Assembly (NCBI GenBank): GCA_930367205.1
Contig: CAKNEZ010000003.1
Span: 124,001-188,000, forward strand
DNA length: 64,000 bases
From: Acanthosoma haemorrhoidale
Lineage: Eukaryota; Arthropoda; Insecta; Hemiptera; Acanthosomatidae
Direction: 5' to 3'
Positions 1 to 8,945 of this stretch are shown here, one piece after another. Position 1 is the first letter of the stretch; every line of letters begins with the position of its first letter. Made by a program: the position numbers and the translations under genes. Under the pieces are notes generated by a model. It made no database searches. It was not told the origin of the DNA and saw only the letters and a list, made by a program, of their open reading frames with translations.

Positions 1-1
1 T

Positions 2-829
2 ATTGATATCATTCTAATACAAGAACCTTACCTGTATAAGGGCAGGATGGGGGGGCTGGCGATGCGTGGGTATGAGATTATTTCTGTACCCACGCGTGCC
101 AGAGCCTGTATCCTGCATAAGAGCAGTCTTAAAATGCTGCCTCTATGGCAATATTGTTCTAGAGATTTAGCAGCAGCTCAAATGGCCCTTAACGAGGGAA
201 ATCAAGGTGGGAGGTTGACGATTGCATCTGTCTACCTCCCATATGAAGAAGGAGTCCCGACCGAGGCACTTAGTAAGCTAACGGAAGGGACTGGCCTAAG
301 GGGCGAGCTTATAGCATCGCTTGACGCGAACGCTCACCATCAGCTCTGGGGGAGCAAGAACAACAACCGGAGAGGTGAGTGTTTAGTAGAGTACATAACT
401 AGTAATGACCTAGACATTCTAAACAGAGGCAATATTGCCACTTTTAACAATAGAATCAGATCTGAGGTCATTGACATAACCCTTAGCACACGCACTATAA
501 GCATGGCAGGGTCTGGGTGCGCTCCAGAGAAAAGGATTAGGTCCTCACCCGGTACCTCTGCGCCTACGGCAAAGAGGCATAGGGGTGGGGATACTAGCAT
601 TGCATCCTACGCGATTGCTGCCGGAGGAAGCAGGGTGGCGATTATCCCTAGTGGATATCCGTCCACTCAGCTGACGAAGGAGAATTGCGAGGAGATGAAG
701 GGCCAGCTGATGAAATTTGTCGATCAGCTGGAAGAAGAGAAAGGGACACAGGCTGAATTCAGCGGAATTTACCCACATGTGGGAGCCTGTGTCATAATCT
801 GCGACAACCAGGAGACCAAGGACTGCTAG
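2..829 (+). pseudogene. Non-LTR retrotransposon endonuclease fragment fused to ORF1-like tail
   Basis: The reading frame is already open at the window edge. Residues up to about position 500 resemble the apurinic-type endonuclease (EEP fold) of R1/Jockey-like non-LTR elements: an IQEPY motif near the start, SLDANAHHQLWGS, and a late VIDITLS motif. Downstream the frame continues into a Ser/Arg/Gly-rich stretch and then YPSTQLTKENCEEM followed by a hydrophobic GACVII segment, which looks like the DUF4780-type C-terminus of insect ORF1 proteins. In intact elements ORF1 lies upstream of the endonuclease, so this order is a chimera. There is no reverse transcriptase. The intact frame could be chance or a captured fusion; I treat it as a relic. 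Confidence 0.7.
87..447 (+). repeat. Inverted repeat arm a (endonuclease segment)
   Basis: This segment recurs inverted at 1394-1759 with only a few substitutions, for example GGA to GAA within the same codon context. The spacer is about 950 bp. Both arms encode the same endonuclease residues. Confidence 0.8.
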
Positions 830-894
830 TGCTTGACTATTTATATAATAGTGTGAATAATATAATAAATAAATGTGAATAAATAGCATAGCAT

Positions 895-1165
895 ATGCCA
901 AACCCAGGCCCCCCCATCACAGAGGGCCCAGACCCAGCGCGCCCCCCAGCCCCCGCCACGGGGCCACCCCCCGCAGCCGCCATAGTCATCGCCTTGGGGC
1001 CATCCTTTGGAGTTGGCAAATTCGTCGTAGCAATCCCCTTCGACTCCTCCACCTCGGGATCGCTCCTTGCCTCCTCCACCTTATCAGCCGCCTTCCTCTC
1101 CTGTACTGCTTTCAGCGGCTTCTTCTTACCCAATACCCTGAGAGCGACCTTAGTGAACCCATAGT
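895..1165 (-). pseudogene. GC-rich coding fragment, probably retrotransposon ORF1
   Basis: This block is far more GC-rich than its neighbours and is open on the minus strand. It encodes TKVALRVLGKKKPLKAVQ followed by an acidic stretch and a Gly/Ala/Pro-rich tail. The basic then acidic then low-complexity composition suits the N-terminal part of a non-LTR retrotransposon ORF1, but no domain is diagnostic. The plus-strand frame over the same bases is proline-rich and is judged a shadow. Both sides are sharp junctions with AT-rich DNA, so it is a fragment without its own start. Confidence 0.35.
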
Positions 1166-1167
1166 TC

Positions 1168-1358
1168 AGGTTAGACAATTTTTGGAAAAGATTGTTTCGA
1201 GACAAAAAAAAAATACTTATGCTCAGCTCCTGCGCTAGCAATATTTGATCCAGAAGCTCCAACATACATAATCACTGATGCAAGTATTGAAGGAGTTGGA
1301 GCGATTCTAAAACAACCACAAAAAGACAAATTTCTAAAGTCAGTATTTTTCTTTTCTT
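1168..1358 (+). repeat. Inverted repeat arm b (RNase H piece of element F)
   Basis: About 190 bp encoding, on the plus strand, the start of a Ty3-type RNase H domain (TDASIEGVGAILKQ). It is the inverse of 2398-2589 in the body of element F, so a piece of F pol has been copied in opposite orientation next to the endonuclease copy. Confidence 0.8.
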
Positions 1359-1393
1359 GCATTTATTCAATCTATTTATAGAATAGAATAGAA

Positions 1394-1759
1394 AAAGTGG
1401 CAATATTGCCTCTGTTTAGAATGTCTAGGTCATTACTAGTTATGTACTCTACTAAACACTCACCTCTCCGGTTGTTGTTCTTGCTCCCCCAGAGCTGATG
1501 GTGAGCGTTCGCGTCAAGCGATGCTATAAGCTCGCCCCTTAGGCCAGTCCCTTCCGTTAGCTTACTAAGTGCCTCGGTCGGGACTTCTTCTTCATATGGG
1601 AGGTAGACAGATGCAATCGTCAACCTCCCACCTTGATTTCCCTCGTTAAGGGCCATTTGAGCTGCTGCTAAATCTCTAGAACAATATTGCCATAGAGGCA
1701 GCATTTTAAGACTGCTCTTATGCAGGATACAGGCTCTGGCACGCGTGGGTACAGAAACC
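1394..1759 (-). repeat. Inverted repeat arm a' (endonuclease segment)
   Basis: Reverse-orientation copy of 87-447. On the minus strand it is read through from the zinc-finger end of the F-element integrase (CETCIKNKSRIG) into the endonuclease, making a chance fusion frame at 1372-1851. The copy joins F sequence near 1760-1766. Confidence 0.8.
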
Positions 1760-1784
1760 CATAGAAAGGGAGCCTTAAAGCAAC

Positions 1785-2850
1785 CTATTCTTGACTTATT
1801 TTTGATACATGTTTCACAAGATCTGCAAATCAATCTTATATTTTTATACATATTTTTAAAATAAGATTTTTTTCCTATTGTTAAAATTTATTGTTTCATT
1901 CCTATATGACCATGATCTTTATGTACCCTTTCAATAAGTGAAATACCAAATTCTTCTGTTATCTATATTTTCTCACTCTTATTCAGTATTTTGTAAATTA
2001 TATTATCTTTAATTATGCATTTGTCATCCAATTTTATTAGCTTTTGATTTTCTTTTAAATCTATCAGTTTTAATAAATTTGATGTTTTAATCGCAAAGTT
2101 GTCATCTGTTTCTTCATTTGATTCTAAAACTGGATTTATGGATAGAAAATCTGCCTCCAGATTTTCTTTACCTTGGTTATATACAATCTCAAAGTCAAAT
2201 TGTGAGATATAGTTTAATATTTGTAGTAGTTCTGCATTATTACTTTTCTACACATTAAAATTTTCGAATGGTCTGTGGTCTGTAAATACGATAGATTTTT
2301 TCCATATCAGATAATATCGCTAGTAAAGTCTAGCTTCCTTAATAGCTAAACATTCTATAAATATTGCTTTTTTTGTTTTCTGAGCGTTTGTCAGTTTTTA
2401 AGAAAAGAAAAATACTGACTTTAGAAATTTGTCTTTTTGTGGTTGTTTTAGAATCGCTCCAACTCCTTCAATACTTGCATCAGTGAATATGTATGTTGGA
2501 GCTTCTGGATCAAATATTGCTAGCGCAGGAGCTGAGCATAAGTATTTTTTTTTTGTCTCGAAACAATCTTTTCCAAAAATTGTCTAACCTGTTTCTTTCT
2601 TTAAGGTACAGGAAACTTTTTAATTGCTGTGAGATTGTCATTCATTGGTTTTATATAATTATTTCCTATTTCATGACCCAGATAAGTTATCTTGTTTTGT
2701 GCAAACTGACACTTTGATTCATTTAATTTAAATATTTGTTCCTGTAGGGCTTTTAACACTAATTCTACATGTTTTACATGGTCCTCATAATTCTTCGAAT
2801 GAATCAATACGTCATCTATGTAGTTTATGGTTATGTTATGTCTTTTTGTG
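1785..2850 (-). pseudogene. F pol remnant: RT connection, RNase H, integrase zinc finger
   Basis: Read on the minus strand from 2850 downwards. The segment begins at the RT catalytic motif YIDD with the following IHSKNYEDHVKHV, continues through the thumb (YLGHEIGNNYIKPM), the RNase H segment TDASIEG, a degenerate DHRPFENFNV and linker, and ends in the CETCIK part of the integrase HHCC finger. The RT fingers and most of the palm are absent: the protease side joins directly in front of the YIDD motif. Several stops interrupt the frame. Element G (43131-43643) is the closest relative in the window. Confidence 0.75.
2398..2589 (-). repeat. Inverted repeat arm b' (in situ RNase H of F)
   Basis: The partner of 1168-1358, in its original place inside the minus-strand pol of element F. 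Arms a and b are interleaved (a, b, a', b'), which needs at least two rearrangements. Confidence 0.75.
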
Positions 2851-2869
2851 TTATAATTAAGTTTTCATC

Positions 2870-3185
2870 TTGTCATAGTTTGAATTTTTTCATTAAATCT
2901 AATCTTAATAGAAAATCATCTTTAAAATTAATACTTTTCACGATAAAAAACTGAAAATTTACTTCCATATTACCGATTTTAATTCTTAATACAACCGTAC
3001 CCTCTGTTTTTGCTACTCCTGTTACCCATTTATATTATCTCTCCCACTTATTATTTTTTTAATATCTTTATTATTATTTAAAAATTCATAATTTATCAAA
3101 GAAATATTAGATCCAGAGTCATAAAGACCAATAGCTGGATTTTGATTAGCGAGAAATTTTATTTTAATAAGTGGGAGGACTACTC
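2870..3185 (-). pseudogene. F protease remnant
   Basis: Minus-strand frame entered by a -1 shift at 3186-3192. It begins RVVLPLIKIKF and contains a degraded aspartic protease motif (YDSGSNISLIN) near 3100-3120, like the DSGSQVSLIN of elements D, E and A. Frame breaks follow. A functional enzyme would form a dimer and cut Gag-Pol; this copy cannot. Confidence 0.65.
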
Positions 3186-3192
3186 GTTTTTT
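3186..3192 (-). other. -1 ribosomal frameshift heptamer of F
   Basis: On the minus strand the end of gag reads GCA AAA AAC GAG TAG, giving the canonical slippery heptamer A AAA AAC two codons before the stop. The -1 frame continues RVVLPLIK into protease. D, E and A have the same arrangement. Confidence 0.75.
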
Positions 3193-4224
3193 GCCCCTTC
3201 AGAGCTTGCTATCATATCTTGAACTTCTCCATTATTTGTAACCTTAATATTCTCATTTTTTTTTTTTTCAATTGTTTATCTTTGAAACGACACAAACTCT
3301 CTAAATGAAATCTATTTTGAAAACCTAATTTTTTACATATTGTACATGGTTTTTTCTCGCTTGAACATTTTTGTGTTTCTTTCTCTTTTTTTCTTTCATT
3401 TAACTTACCATATTGTTTTAATTTTCCAAGCTTACAATAGACTTTCTTTCTAATTTATTTTGTATAAAATTTGGTAAGTTAATTACAATCAGATTAATTG
3501 GAGTATTTAGTGAGATACTGTCATCTATTTCTAACAATAAACTTCTTTTCTTTAATGCATATTCTAACAGGGAACCATTTAAATATTTAGAATTATATGC
3601 ATATGCTATATCGGTCCAGGACTGTGCAGAGAAGGTTTCAATAAAGGAATTATTCCAAGCTTCCCAATTAAACATTGAGTTCTGTTTCCAGAATATATTA
3701 TGCCAATCTAATGCAGACTTTTCTAAACATAATCTTAGCGCTTCTGCATATTTGTCCTGAGTAATCCCCACTCTAGCACACTCCTGAATGAATAAATTTA
3801 GCCATACATTAGCATTTAAATTTTCACCATTAAATTTTTCTATAACCATATCTTTAACCCAAGAACAACATATGTTTTTCTACGGTACCTGATATAGCAT
3901 TGTTTATGCTAGTTATAACCTCTTCTAAATATTCGTCATAAAATGTAACATTACCTTCTACATCTAAATAAATCTTGCTGAGCTCATCAGTCATTGTTAT
4001 CACTATTTTTTGAAATTTGTTTCGAATTCTCAAACTCTTCATCACATTCTTCACTACTGTAGTCTCGAAGAGTTGTTTATGCTGAGCGCTAGACTGTTTA
4101 TCTTTTGGAAATAAAAATTATTTGGTTTGGCCAACCAGCTGAATCGTCGTAACTCTCACTACTGTGCTTCTAGAATCTTCACCAGCTTCTGAGATGAAAT
4201 GAAATTTCGCCTTTGTCTCCATTG
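3186..4224 (-). pseudogene. F gag remnant
   Basis: Minus-strand Gag of the same type as D and E. The start is the ATG just inside the primer site (about 4224), followed by broken frames at 3854-4054 and 3418-3849. Recognisable signatures are the basic N-terminal segment ending IVITMTDELSKIYLDVEG, the capsid-like stretch ALDWHNIFW, and the nucleocapsid region near 3300-3360 with a single Cys-rich knuckle. Stops and shifts separate these parts. Confidence 0.75.
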
Positions 4225-4232
4225 TATTGATT
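4221..4232 (-). other. Self-complementary primer-binding site of F
   Basis: Directly next to the LTR, the plus-strand sequence ATTGTATTGATT is the exact reverse complement of LTR bases 4390-4401. On the minus-sense RNA the primer site (AATCAATACAAT) can pair over 12 bases with the transcript's own LTR sequence. No tRNA-type TGG start is present. Confidence 0.8.
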
Positions 4233-4540
4233 TGTAAGTTTCGAATTCAGAAACTTAAGGAGGTGGAGGTTCTCAGGTTATAAATCGAACACTTTCAGTT
4301 GCAGTTTAGAACTGTAATATTAAACATATGTACACATTAGCTAGAACTACAAATATAACAATAAACCAATAAAACTTATAACTAACCTGAATCAATACAA
4401 TTGTCGATAATAAGTGTTGACCATTGTCTTAACAAGCGTACCCATATTCAGGAGGTTACAACTCAGAGCGTCCTTTGATAGTAGCGCTCTCTGTCGGGGC
4501 ATCTCGCATATGTGCCGAAGTTTGTGGTTACGTTTAAACT

Positions 4541-4544
<4 letters not shown>
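4233..4544 (-). repeat. 5' LTR of F
   Basis: The 312-bp LTR has TG...CA ends (TGTAAG...TTACA on the plus strand). It carries the primer copy at 4390-4401, then, in the sense direction, a CAG|GTTAGT donor and a TTACAG acceptor bounding a 75-bp potential intron at 4312-4386. The same layout is found in the G LTR (37675-37749) and the plus-strand solo LTR (37479-37553). Confidence 0.85.

Positions 4545-4572
<28 letters not shown>
4545..4572. repeat. (TA)n tract between F and A
   Basis: Twenty-eight bases of near-perfect alternating TA (starting TACA) separate the F 5' LTR from the A 3' LTR. Similar TA junctions flank X, D, E and G. Confidence 0.95.
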
Positions 4573-4573
<1 letters not shown>

Positions 4574-4872
4574 GTAAAACAATTATTGAAGGTGGGGTAA
4601 ATAAACTGAAATCAGTTTCTCTGTAAACAAAGTTAGCAATTTTATTCACTATATATTATATTATAACAATTATTAATATTGATTTACACAATCTTACCTG
4701 TAAACAAAGAAACGACAATTACAGTTAATAACTATCCATTCTCTATTCACACTATTTACATGTTCTGTTACCTCACATAACCTTCTCTATCTCATAACTG
4801 CTGCTCCATCTGGTGTCAGCCAGTGGAAGCAGCACGGCAAATTCAAATTAAAGAGAGGACACTTTCATTACA
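4573..4872 (-). repeat. 3' LTR of A (300 bp)
   Basis: Ends TGTAAAACAA...CATTACA on the plus strand. In sense direction it holds ATTGTCGTTT (primer copy), then CTTTGTTTACAG|GTAAG and, 77 bp on, CTTTGTTTACAG|AGAAAC: a donor at 4697 and acceptor at 4621. The copy at 17092-17391 has the same length and opposite orientation. Confidence 0.9.
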
Positions 4873-4879
4873 TCTCCCC

Positions 4880-6168
4880 TCTCTGAGGTGAAAATTCTTT
4901 GAAAATTTTCAGTCTGGTAATAACGGAAGTAATTTTGTTATGCGAAAGAATCCAGTTTCTTGCTTTCCTCTTCCGGTTTTTATTTTATATATTGAATTTG
5001 ATATCTTTTCTGTTATTTCAAAGGGACCAATTTTTAATTCATCTAGTTTATTCCTGTTCAATTTGTTGCCATTTTTTATATATACTGTATCTTCTGTGTT
5101 AAATTCCCAATGTTTTCTTGATTTGTCAAATATTTTCTTGTTATATTCATGAGAATTTTTTGTTCTTTCTAAGGCTTATTTACTGTCATTCATCCAGTTT
5201 TCTTTATTGTTTCTTTTTTTTAATTCTTCAGGTAAAATGCTAGTATCTGTGCCATCCAATAAATACCTGGGTGGAAAACCAGTTACTGTATGTTCTGTTT
5301 CATTATATGTATCCACACATTCTTTAGCGACTGTTGTCCAGGCTCTTTTCTTCCCTTTTTCGTTCATTTACATCTGATTTTATTGACTAGAGTTTGATTT
5401 AGTCTCTGATTTAAACCATTGGAAAAGGGTGCATTAACTGCTGTAAATATCAATCGAACCTCCTTTTCCCTTAGGAAATCTTTGAATTCTCTTGAGTTGA
5501 TTCCGGGGTATTGATCTGTAAGTATTATACCTATTTTCTCTGTTTCCAGCAGATTATTTACTAACTTGATGAAGTCAGTGGCACTCTGAGTTTTTGATGT
5601 TGAAATGAATGCATATCTTGTGAAGTGGTCAATAAGCAGGTGGAGGTATCTTTTTGTTGATCGTTGTCCTCCAAAACCTCCAATAGTGTCGATTGACATT
5701 ATTTCGAATGGTTTTGTTTCTGGCCCTAGTTGTGACATTAGCCCATATTTTTCTTGCCCTCTGGATTCGTTTTTAATACATATTTCACAGGTTTTACATA
5801 CTTTTTTTATATTTGCAGTTATATTTTTTGCTGTATAATAAGGGCATACCCTATTCATCATTTGTTTAATTCCTATATGGCACCATTCAGAATGTATTTC
5901 TTTAATGAATTCTAAACTTAAGTTTTCAGATGAAATTATCTTTTCTTTATTTCTTACTTTTTTATAGAACACTCCATCTTTTTCTATTAATTTTGTTTTG
6001 GTGTTTTGTAATATTCTATTTTCCTCTTGATCTTTTTTAATTTCTTGTATTTTTATCAAATTAACTATTTTTAGGATTTCTTCTTTATTTTCAATTGGTT
6101 TTAATACCGGGTTTCTGCTCAAACTATCTGCTTCGGTATTATCCTTTCCATATAAGTAGATGAGTTTT
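4880..6168 (-). pseudogene. A pol remnant: RNase H end and integrase
   Basis: On the minus strand the frame starts at the tail of RNase H (KDNTEADSLSRNP), then the integrase HHCC finger (HSEWCHIGIKQMMN with CKTCEICIK), the core with MSIDTIGGFGG, ILTDQYPGINS and NGLNQRLNQ, and the C-terminal part to about 4930. The catalytic Glu position reads NQRLNQ where D has NERLNQ, so the third acidic residue of the DD35E triad is lost. Stops near 5365 and 5176 break the frame. Homology to D pol stops abruptly near 6165 at the junction with the inserted DNA element. Confidence 0.85.
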
Positions 6169-6214
6169 GGGTGTTCTGGCACACCGATAAGGACCAATCA
6201 GAGAGCTCCATTTG

Positions 6215-6440
6215 GCCCCGCCCCCTTACCCCCACCCTACCCCCAGGCCACGCCCCTTTACCCCCACCCTACCCCTAGGCCACGCCCCCTTTACCCCCAC
6301 CCGTACTAGGCCACGCCCCTTTACCCCCTCCTCACCCCCACCCCTCCCCCACCATACCCTAACCAGGCAATGACAGGGCTTGACGGCCATTTTGACCACG
6401 CCCCTTACCCCCCACCCCGCCTTTATAAACAAAATGGAGA
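6215..6440. repeat. GC-rich minisatellite at the left end of the PolB element
   Basis: About 32-bp degenerate units with the core TTACCCCCACCC and AGGCCACGCCCC recur three to four times, then decay into C-rich sequence. The C-rich strand bias is extreme for this AT-rich region. The opposite strand gives a Gly/Val/Arg-rich frame at 6226-6432 that is not a gene. The right end keeps only a short trace (13005-13030). Confidence 0.85.
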
Positions 6441-6442
6441 CC

Positions 6443-6882
6443 CTTTAGACCACGCCCCTTACCCCCACCCCGCACTTTCATCCGCCATTTTGTTCCCCCA
6501 CCTCCTTACATAACCACCATCCCTGAACACCCTTTAATTCCCAATCTCCTCACCAGATAGCGCCTTATATCATAACCTTACCTATATATAACCACACTTG
6601 ATGAACTAAATGACCGCTAGAGTGCGCCACCTTTATAACCTTCTTCATATATAACCTCATAATGATAATAACAAACAATATGGCCGCTCTATTTATATCC
6701 TTACTAGTTTATAACCATAACTTTCATCCGCCATTTTGTTCCCCCACCTCCTTACATAACCGCCATCCCTGAACACCCTTTAATTCCCAATCTCCTCACC
6801 AGATAGCGCCTTATATCATAACCTTACCTATATATAACCACACTTATTGAACTAAATGTTCGCTAGAGTGCGCCACCTTAAT
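6443..6882 (+). repeat. Left terminal and subterminal direct repeats
   Basis: A unit of about 160 bp beginning CTTTCATCCGCCATTTTG and ending in CGCTAGAGTGCGCCACC occurs at about 6474-6636 and again at about 6722-6880, linked by a segment with ATGGCCGCTCTATTTATA. The same two units occur inverted at the right end (about 12600-13015). They form the outer terminal inverted repeat of the PolB element. No gene is seen here. Confidence 0.85.
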
Positions 6883-6909
6883 CTTGTTGTTTTGAGAAGG
6901 GAGGGGTTT

Positions 6910-7068
6910 TATAATATATATACCTGAAAGAAGCAGCATTTTGTACAAACCAGTGTTTACTTTCGAAAAGTGCATTGTTTCTACAAACAACCGTGAGTAT
7001 TATTGTTTAATATTTTTAAAAAGTTTAAAGTAATATGAATATGAACTTATAATAGCTTTTTTATTTAG
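6910..7068 (+). promoter_or_regulatory. Left-arm promoter and 5' UTR intron
   Basis: A TATA-like run (TTATAATATATATAC) at 6909-6922 precedes an arthropod-type CAGT initiator at 6951-6954. The leader has a donor (CC|GTGAGT) at 6993 and an acceptor (TTTTTATTTAG) ending at 7068, directly before the ATG of gene 1: a 76-bp intron. The opposite arm has a different promoter. Confidence 0.6.
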
Positions 7069-7500
7069 ATGTCTGCAAATGATAAATTTCTGGTTGAAAA
7101 ATTTAACCTCACTACTGTTAAGGAATACAACCGTACTGACGAACTGCAAATAGGAATTAAATATAGAATTTTAGAGCTAAAAAAAATTACAACCAAATAC
7201 GGTCCTACCTTATTGGCAACGCTGGAAGATTGCTTCACTCATGACCAACATGGGCAGCCGTTTATTAGGGAAACGTACTCCGTATTTTTACCTCATCGCT
7301 ACGCAACAATTATGACGGATGAAGAACTACATAATTATAATGGTAATTATAATTTAAAGTGTAAATAAATTTTCTTTTGTTATTAAACGATCCTGTTTTT
7401 ATATATTTTTTTTTTTATAGGAAACTTTGTTATGACCTACGAGGGAAGAGGTCTACGAAACTCATTTAAATTAAAATTTGAAATTGTTGAAATATGGTAA
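7069..7500 (+). CDS. Gene 1, left arm: small protein of unknown function (two exons)
   Basis: The ATG directly follows the leader-intron acceptor. Exon 1 (7069-7342) ends at a GT donor in phase 1, and exon 2 (7421-7500) follows a T-rich tract and TATAG acceptor; the 78-bp intron removes an early stop. The product is 117 residues: a charged N-terminus, ELQIGIKYRILELKKI, TKYGPTLLATLED and FLPHRYATIMTDEEL. Small proteins with this pattern accompany PolB-type elements in aphids and other insects as far as I recall; their role is unknown. A nucleic-acid binding role is only a guess. The poly(A) signal AATAAA at 7500-7505 shares the last base of the stop codon. An identical copy lies at 11738-12169. 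Confidence 0.7.
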
Positions 7501-7614
7501 ATAAAAATATTGAAAATGTGATTTGTTTTATATTTATAACAAATTTCCCCCTTCTTTTCCTTTTAAGATGTAAAAGTAATCATTTTTCCTCATGCATGCA
7601 TTGTGTATGTAGTC

Positions 7615-7998
7615 ATGGATGTGATAAGAAGTCTAGAAGGTTCTCCATATTATGAACGTTACCTCCTTGAATATCCTTCTTTCGGACTAGACCATCAAAA
7701 TGTTTTAACATTTATAAATGTTCGAAAACTTATTGATAAACTATACCATTACGCAAAGTTAATTGGAACAGATGAACAATCCAACGGACATTACATTACT
7801 TGCATTTGGAGTGATCCTGAAGCTAGAGAGGGACCTGATACGTGTTTGTGCTGTTTGACAGGATCGACTCTCTATGGTATAAAAAACCTGTTGCTCAAAC
7901 TTTACTTTGAGGAAAGACATCACCACATTGATGACGAGGAAAATAACGAAAGTGTAAGTTATAATGATGAATCAGAGATTGATTTTCTGGGATACTAA
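7615..7998 (+). CDS. Gene 2, left arm: unknown protein with Cys pair
   Basis: I start at the first ATG (7615); the frame is open from 7567, and the ATG-less N-terminal extension follows a possible acceptor (TTTTAAG), so a spliced start is possible. The product of about 127 residues has NVRKLIDKLYHYAKLIG, HYITCIWSDPEAREGPD, CLCCLTG and an acidic C-terminus after a HHH run. It has no signal peptide or membrane segment. I do not recognise the family. A poly(A) signal lies at 8015-8020, 17 bases after the stop. It is identical to the right-arm copy. Confidence 0.6.
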   Translation: MDVIRSLEGSPYYERYLLEYPSFGLDHQNVLTFINVRKLIDKLYHYAKLIGTDEQSNGHYITCIWSDPEAREGPDTCLCCLTGSTLYGIKNLLLKLYFEERHHHIDDEENNESVSYNDESEIDFLGY

Positions 7999-8062
7999 CA
8001 TGAAAAAAAAAATTAATAAAAACTAAGCTCCCACTTTTTAAATTATAAAAAAAATAATCAGC

Positions 8063-8595
8063 TTGAGAGAAGAGAGACGGTTCAGTTTATCAACGATGAT
8101 GGTTCAGTACACAACAGAGTTAGCATTAGTAACAGTCTATCCACTCAATTATTTATTAAAAAAGTTTATAAAAGTGGGGCTCCGTGCTGGAGTACCAATG
8201 GTAGCTCTAGTCGACAAGAAATCTACAATCTACCTAGACAAAAAACAATGGGATGAATTGAGAGCCAGGTCTTCAAACATCTTGGATCATTTCAAGAAGA
8301 AAAAAAGATAAAAACTGATGCTGCGAGCGTCACAGAAGAAAATGATTCGATTCGATTAAAAAATATTGACATCTCACTAACAAAAAGAGGTAAAGTAAGA
8401 TGCTTGGAAATTGAACATGCTTATCCATGGACACTATTGTTGAATGAAAACATCACACCATATATAAAGTTAATATCACCAAATATTATTTTGAAAAAAT
8501 GCGAATGTATTAAATTGTGTGAACTGTTTGATTATGTTTCAAAATCATTGACTTTTTTGTACAATGTTATTGAAAAATTTGAGTACAACCAATAA
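8063..8595 (+). pseudogene. Gene 3, left arm: unknown protein, frame broken
   Basis: Two overlapping frames seem to belong together. The first (first ATG at 8096, end 8311) encodes YPLNYLLKKFIKVGLRAG and LDKKQWDELRARSSNILDHF. The second is open from 8257 to 8595 without an ATG and encodes RGKVRCLEIEHAYPWTLLL and a hydrophobic C-terminus ending FEYNQ. The first runs into a lysine-rich stop exactly where the second becomes meaningful (about 8290), which suggests a one-base shift or an unseen splice. The stop codon sits inside the poly(A) signal AATAAA at 8591-8596. The right arm has the same sequence and the same break. No family is recognised. Confidence 0.5.
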
Positions 8596-8763
8596 AAATA
8601 TTTTTTTACAACAAATTGTTTTATTTTTAAAATCACATTTTTTTTTGTTCTATTTATTAATTTAAGGTTTAAAAAACAAAAAAAAAAAACACATGTATTT
8701 TAACATTTTTATTATTAAATGAGAGGGTATACGTCTCCTTAAGTAGTATAGACGGACTTAGAC

Positions 8764-8945
8764 TCTCAAAATTAATAAATATTCACCATTATCAGCATCA
8801 CGTGGATGTTATATAGTTTTACCAAACTCTGTAAAAAACAAAAAAATGTTGTATAAATGTTAATAATAATGACAATAAGTGTTTCATGTATGCAATATTA
8901 GCTATATTTGTCACAAAAGATCCTCAAAGAATGTCGAAATATCAT
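8764..8945 (+). pseudogene. Start of PolB gene in the left arm (stub)
   Basis: This repeats the 5' part of the polymerase gene on the plus strand. It has KINKYSPLSASRGCYIVLPN, then a one-base disturbance near 8858, then NKCFMYAILAIF and the start of the next motif, and is cut at 8945 where the internal subterminal repeat begins. It is the mirror of 10293-10474. The conserved Cys in NKCF belongs to the N-terminal region of this polymerase type. Confidence 0.7.

Larger units (their letters stand above)
1766..4544 (-). mobile_element. Ty3/gypsy element F, 3'-truncated
   Basis: A minus-strand Ty3/gypsy relic with its 5' LTR (4233-4544), self-complementary primer site, gag, protease, a shortened reverse transcriptase, RNase H and the integrase zinc finger. 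The integrase core and 3' LTR are missing; the left end is fused to the inverted endonuclease copy. Its LTR type also occurs at 33145-37618 (solo, split by M) and 37625-37905 (element G). Many stops and frameshifts make it inactive. Confidence 0.85.
7058..8945 (+). repeat. Left arm of the large palindrome (1,888 bp)
   Basis: Every position p in this arm pairs with 19238-p in 10293-12180. All frames translate identically in the two arms and no indel is needed. The spacer is 1,347 bp. The outer edge is 11 bases before the gene 1 ATG; the inner edge is in codon 20 of the PolB stub. Confidence 0.9.

Noticed and set aside
895..1164. Plus-strand proline/alanine-rich frame
   Set aside because: The opposite strand over the same GC-rich block has a more natural protein composition; the plus frame is a shadow.
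1372..1851. 159-codon minus-strand frame joining integrase finger to endonuclease
   Set aside because: A chance read-through from F pol into the inverted endonuclease copy; the joint is a rearrangement border.
6226..6432. Minus-strand Gly/Val/Arg-rich reading frame
   Set aside because: It is a translation of the GC-rich minisatellite; periodic composition, no start context, and not conserved at the right end.
7497..7567. Further intron joining gene 1 to gene 2
   Set aside because: GT and AG are present, but the join puts a stop codon at the boundary; the two are better read as separate genes.
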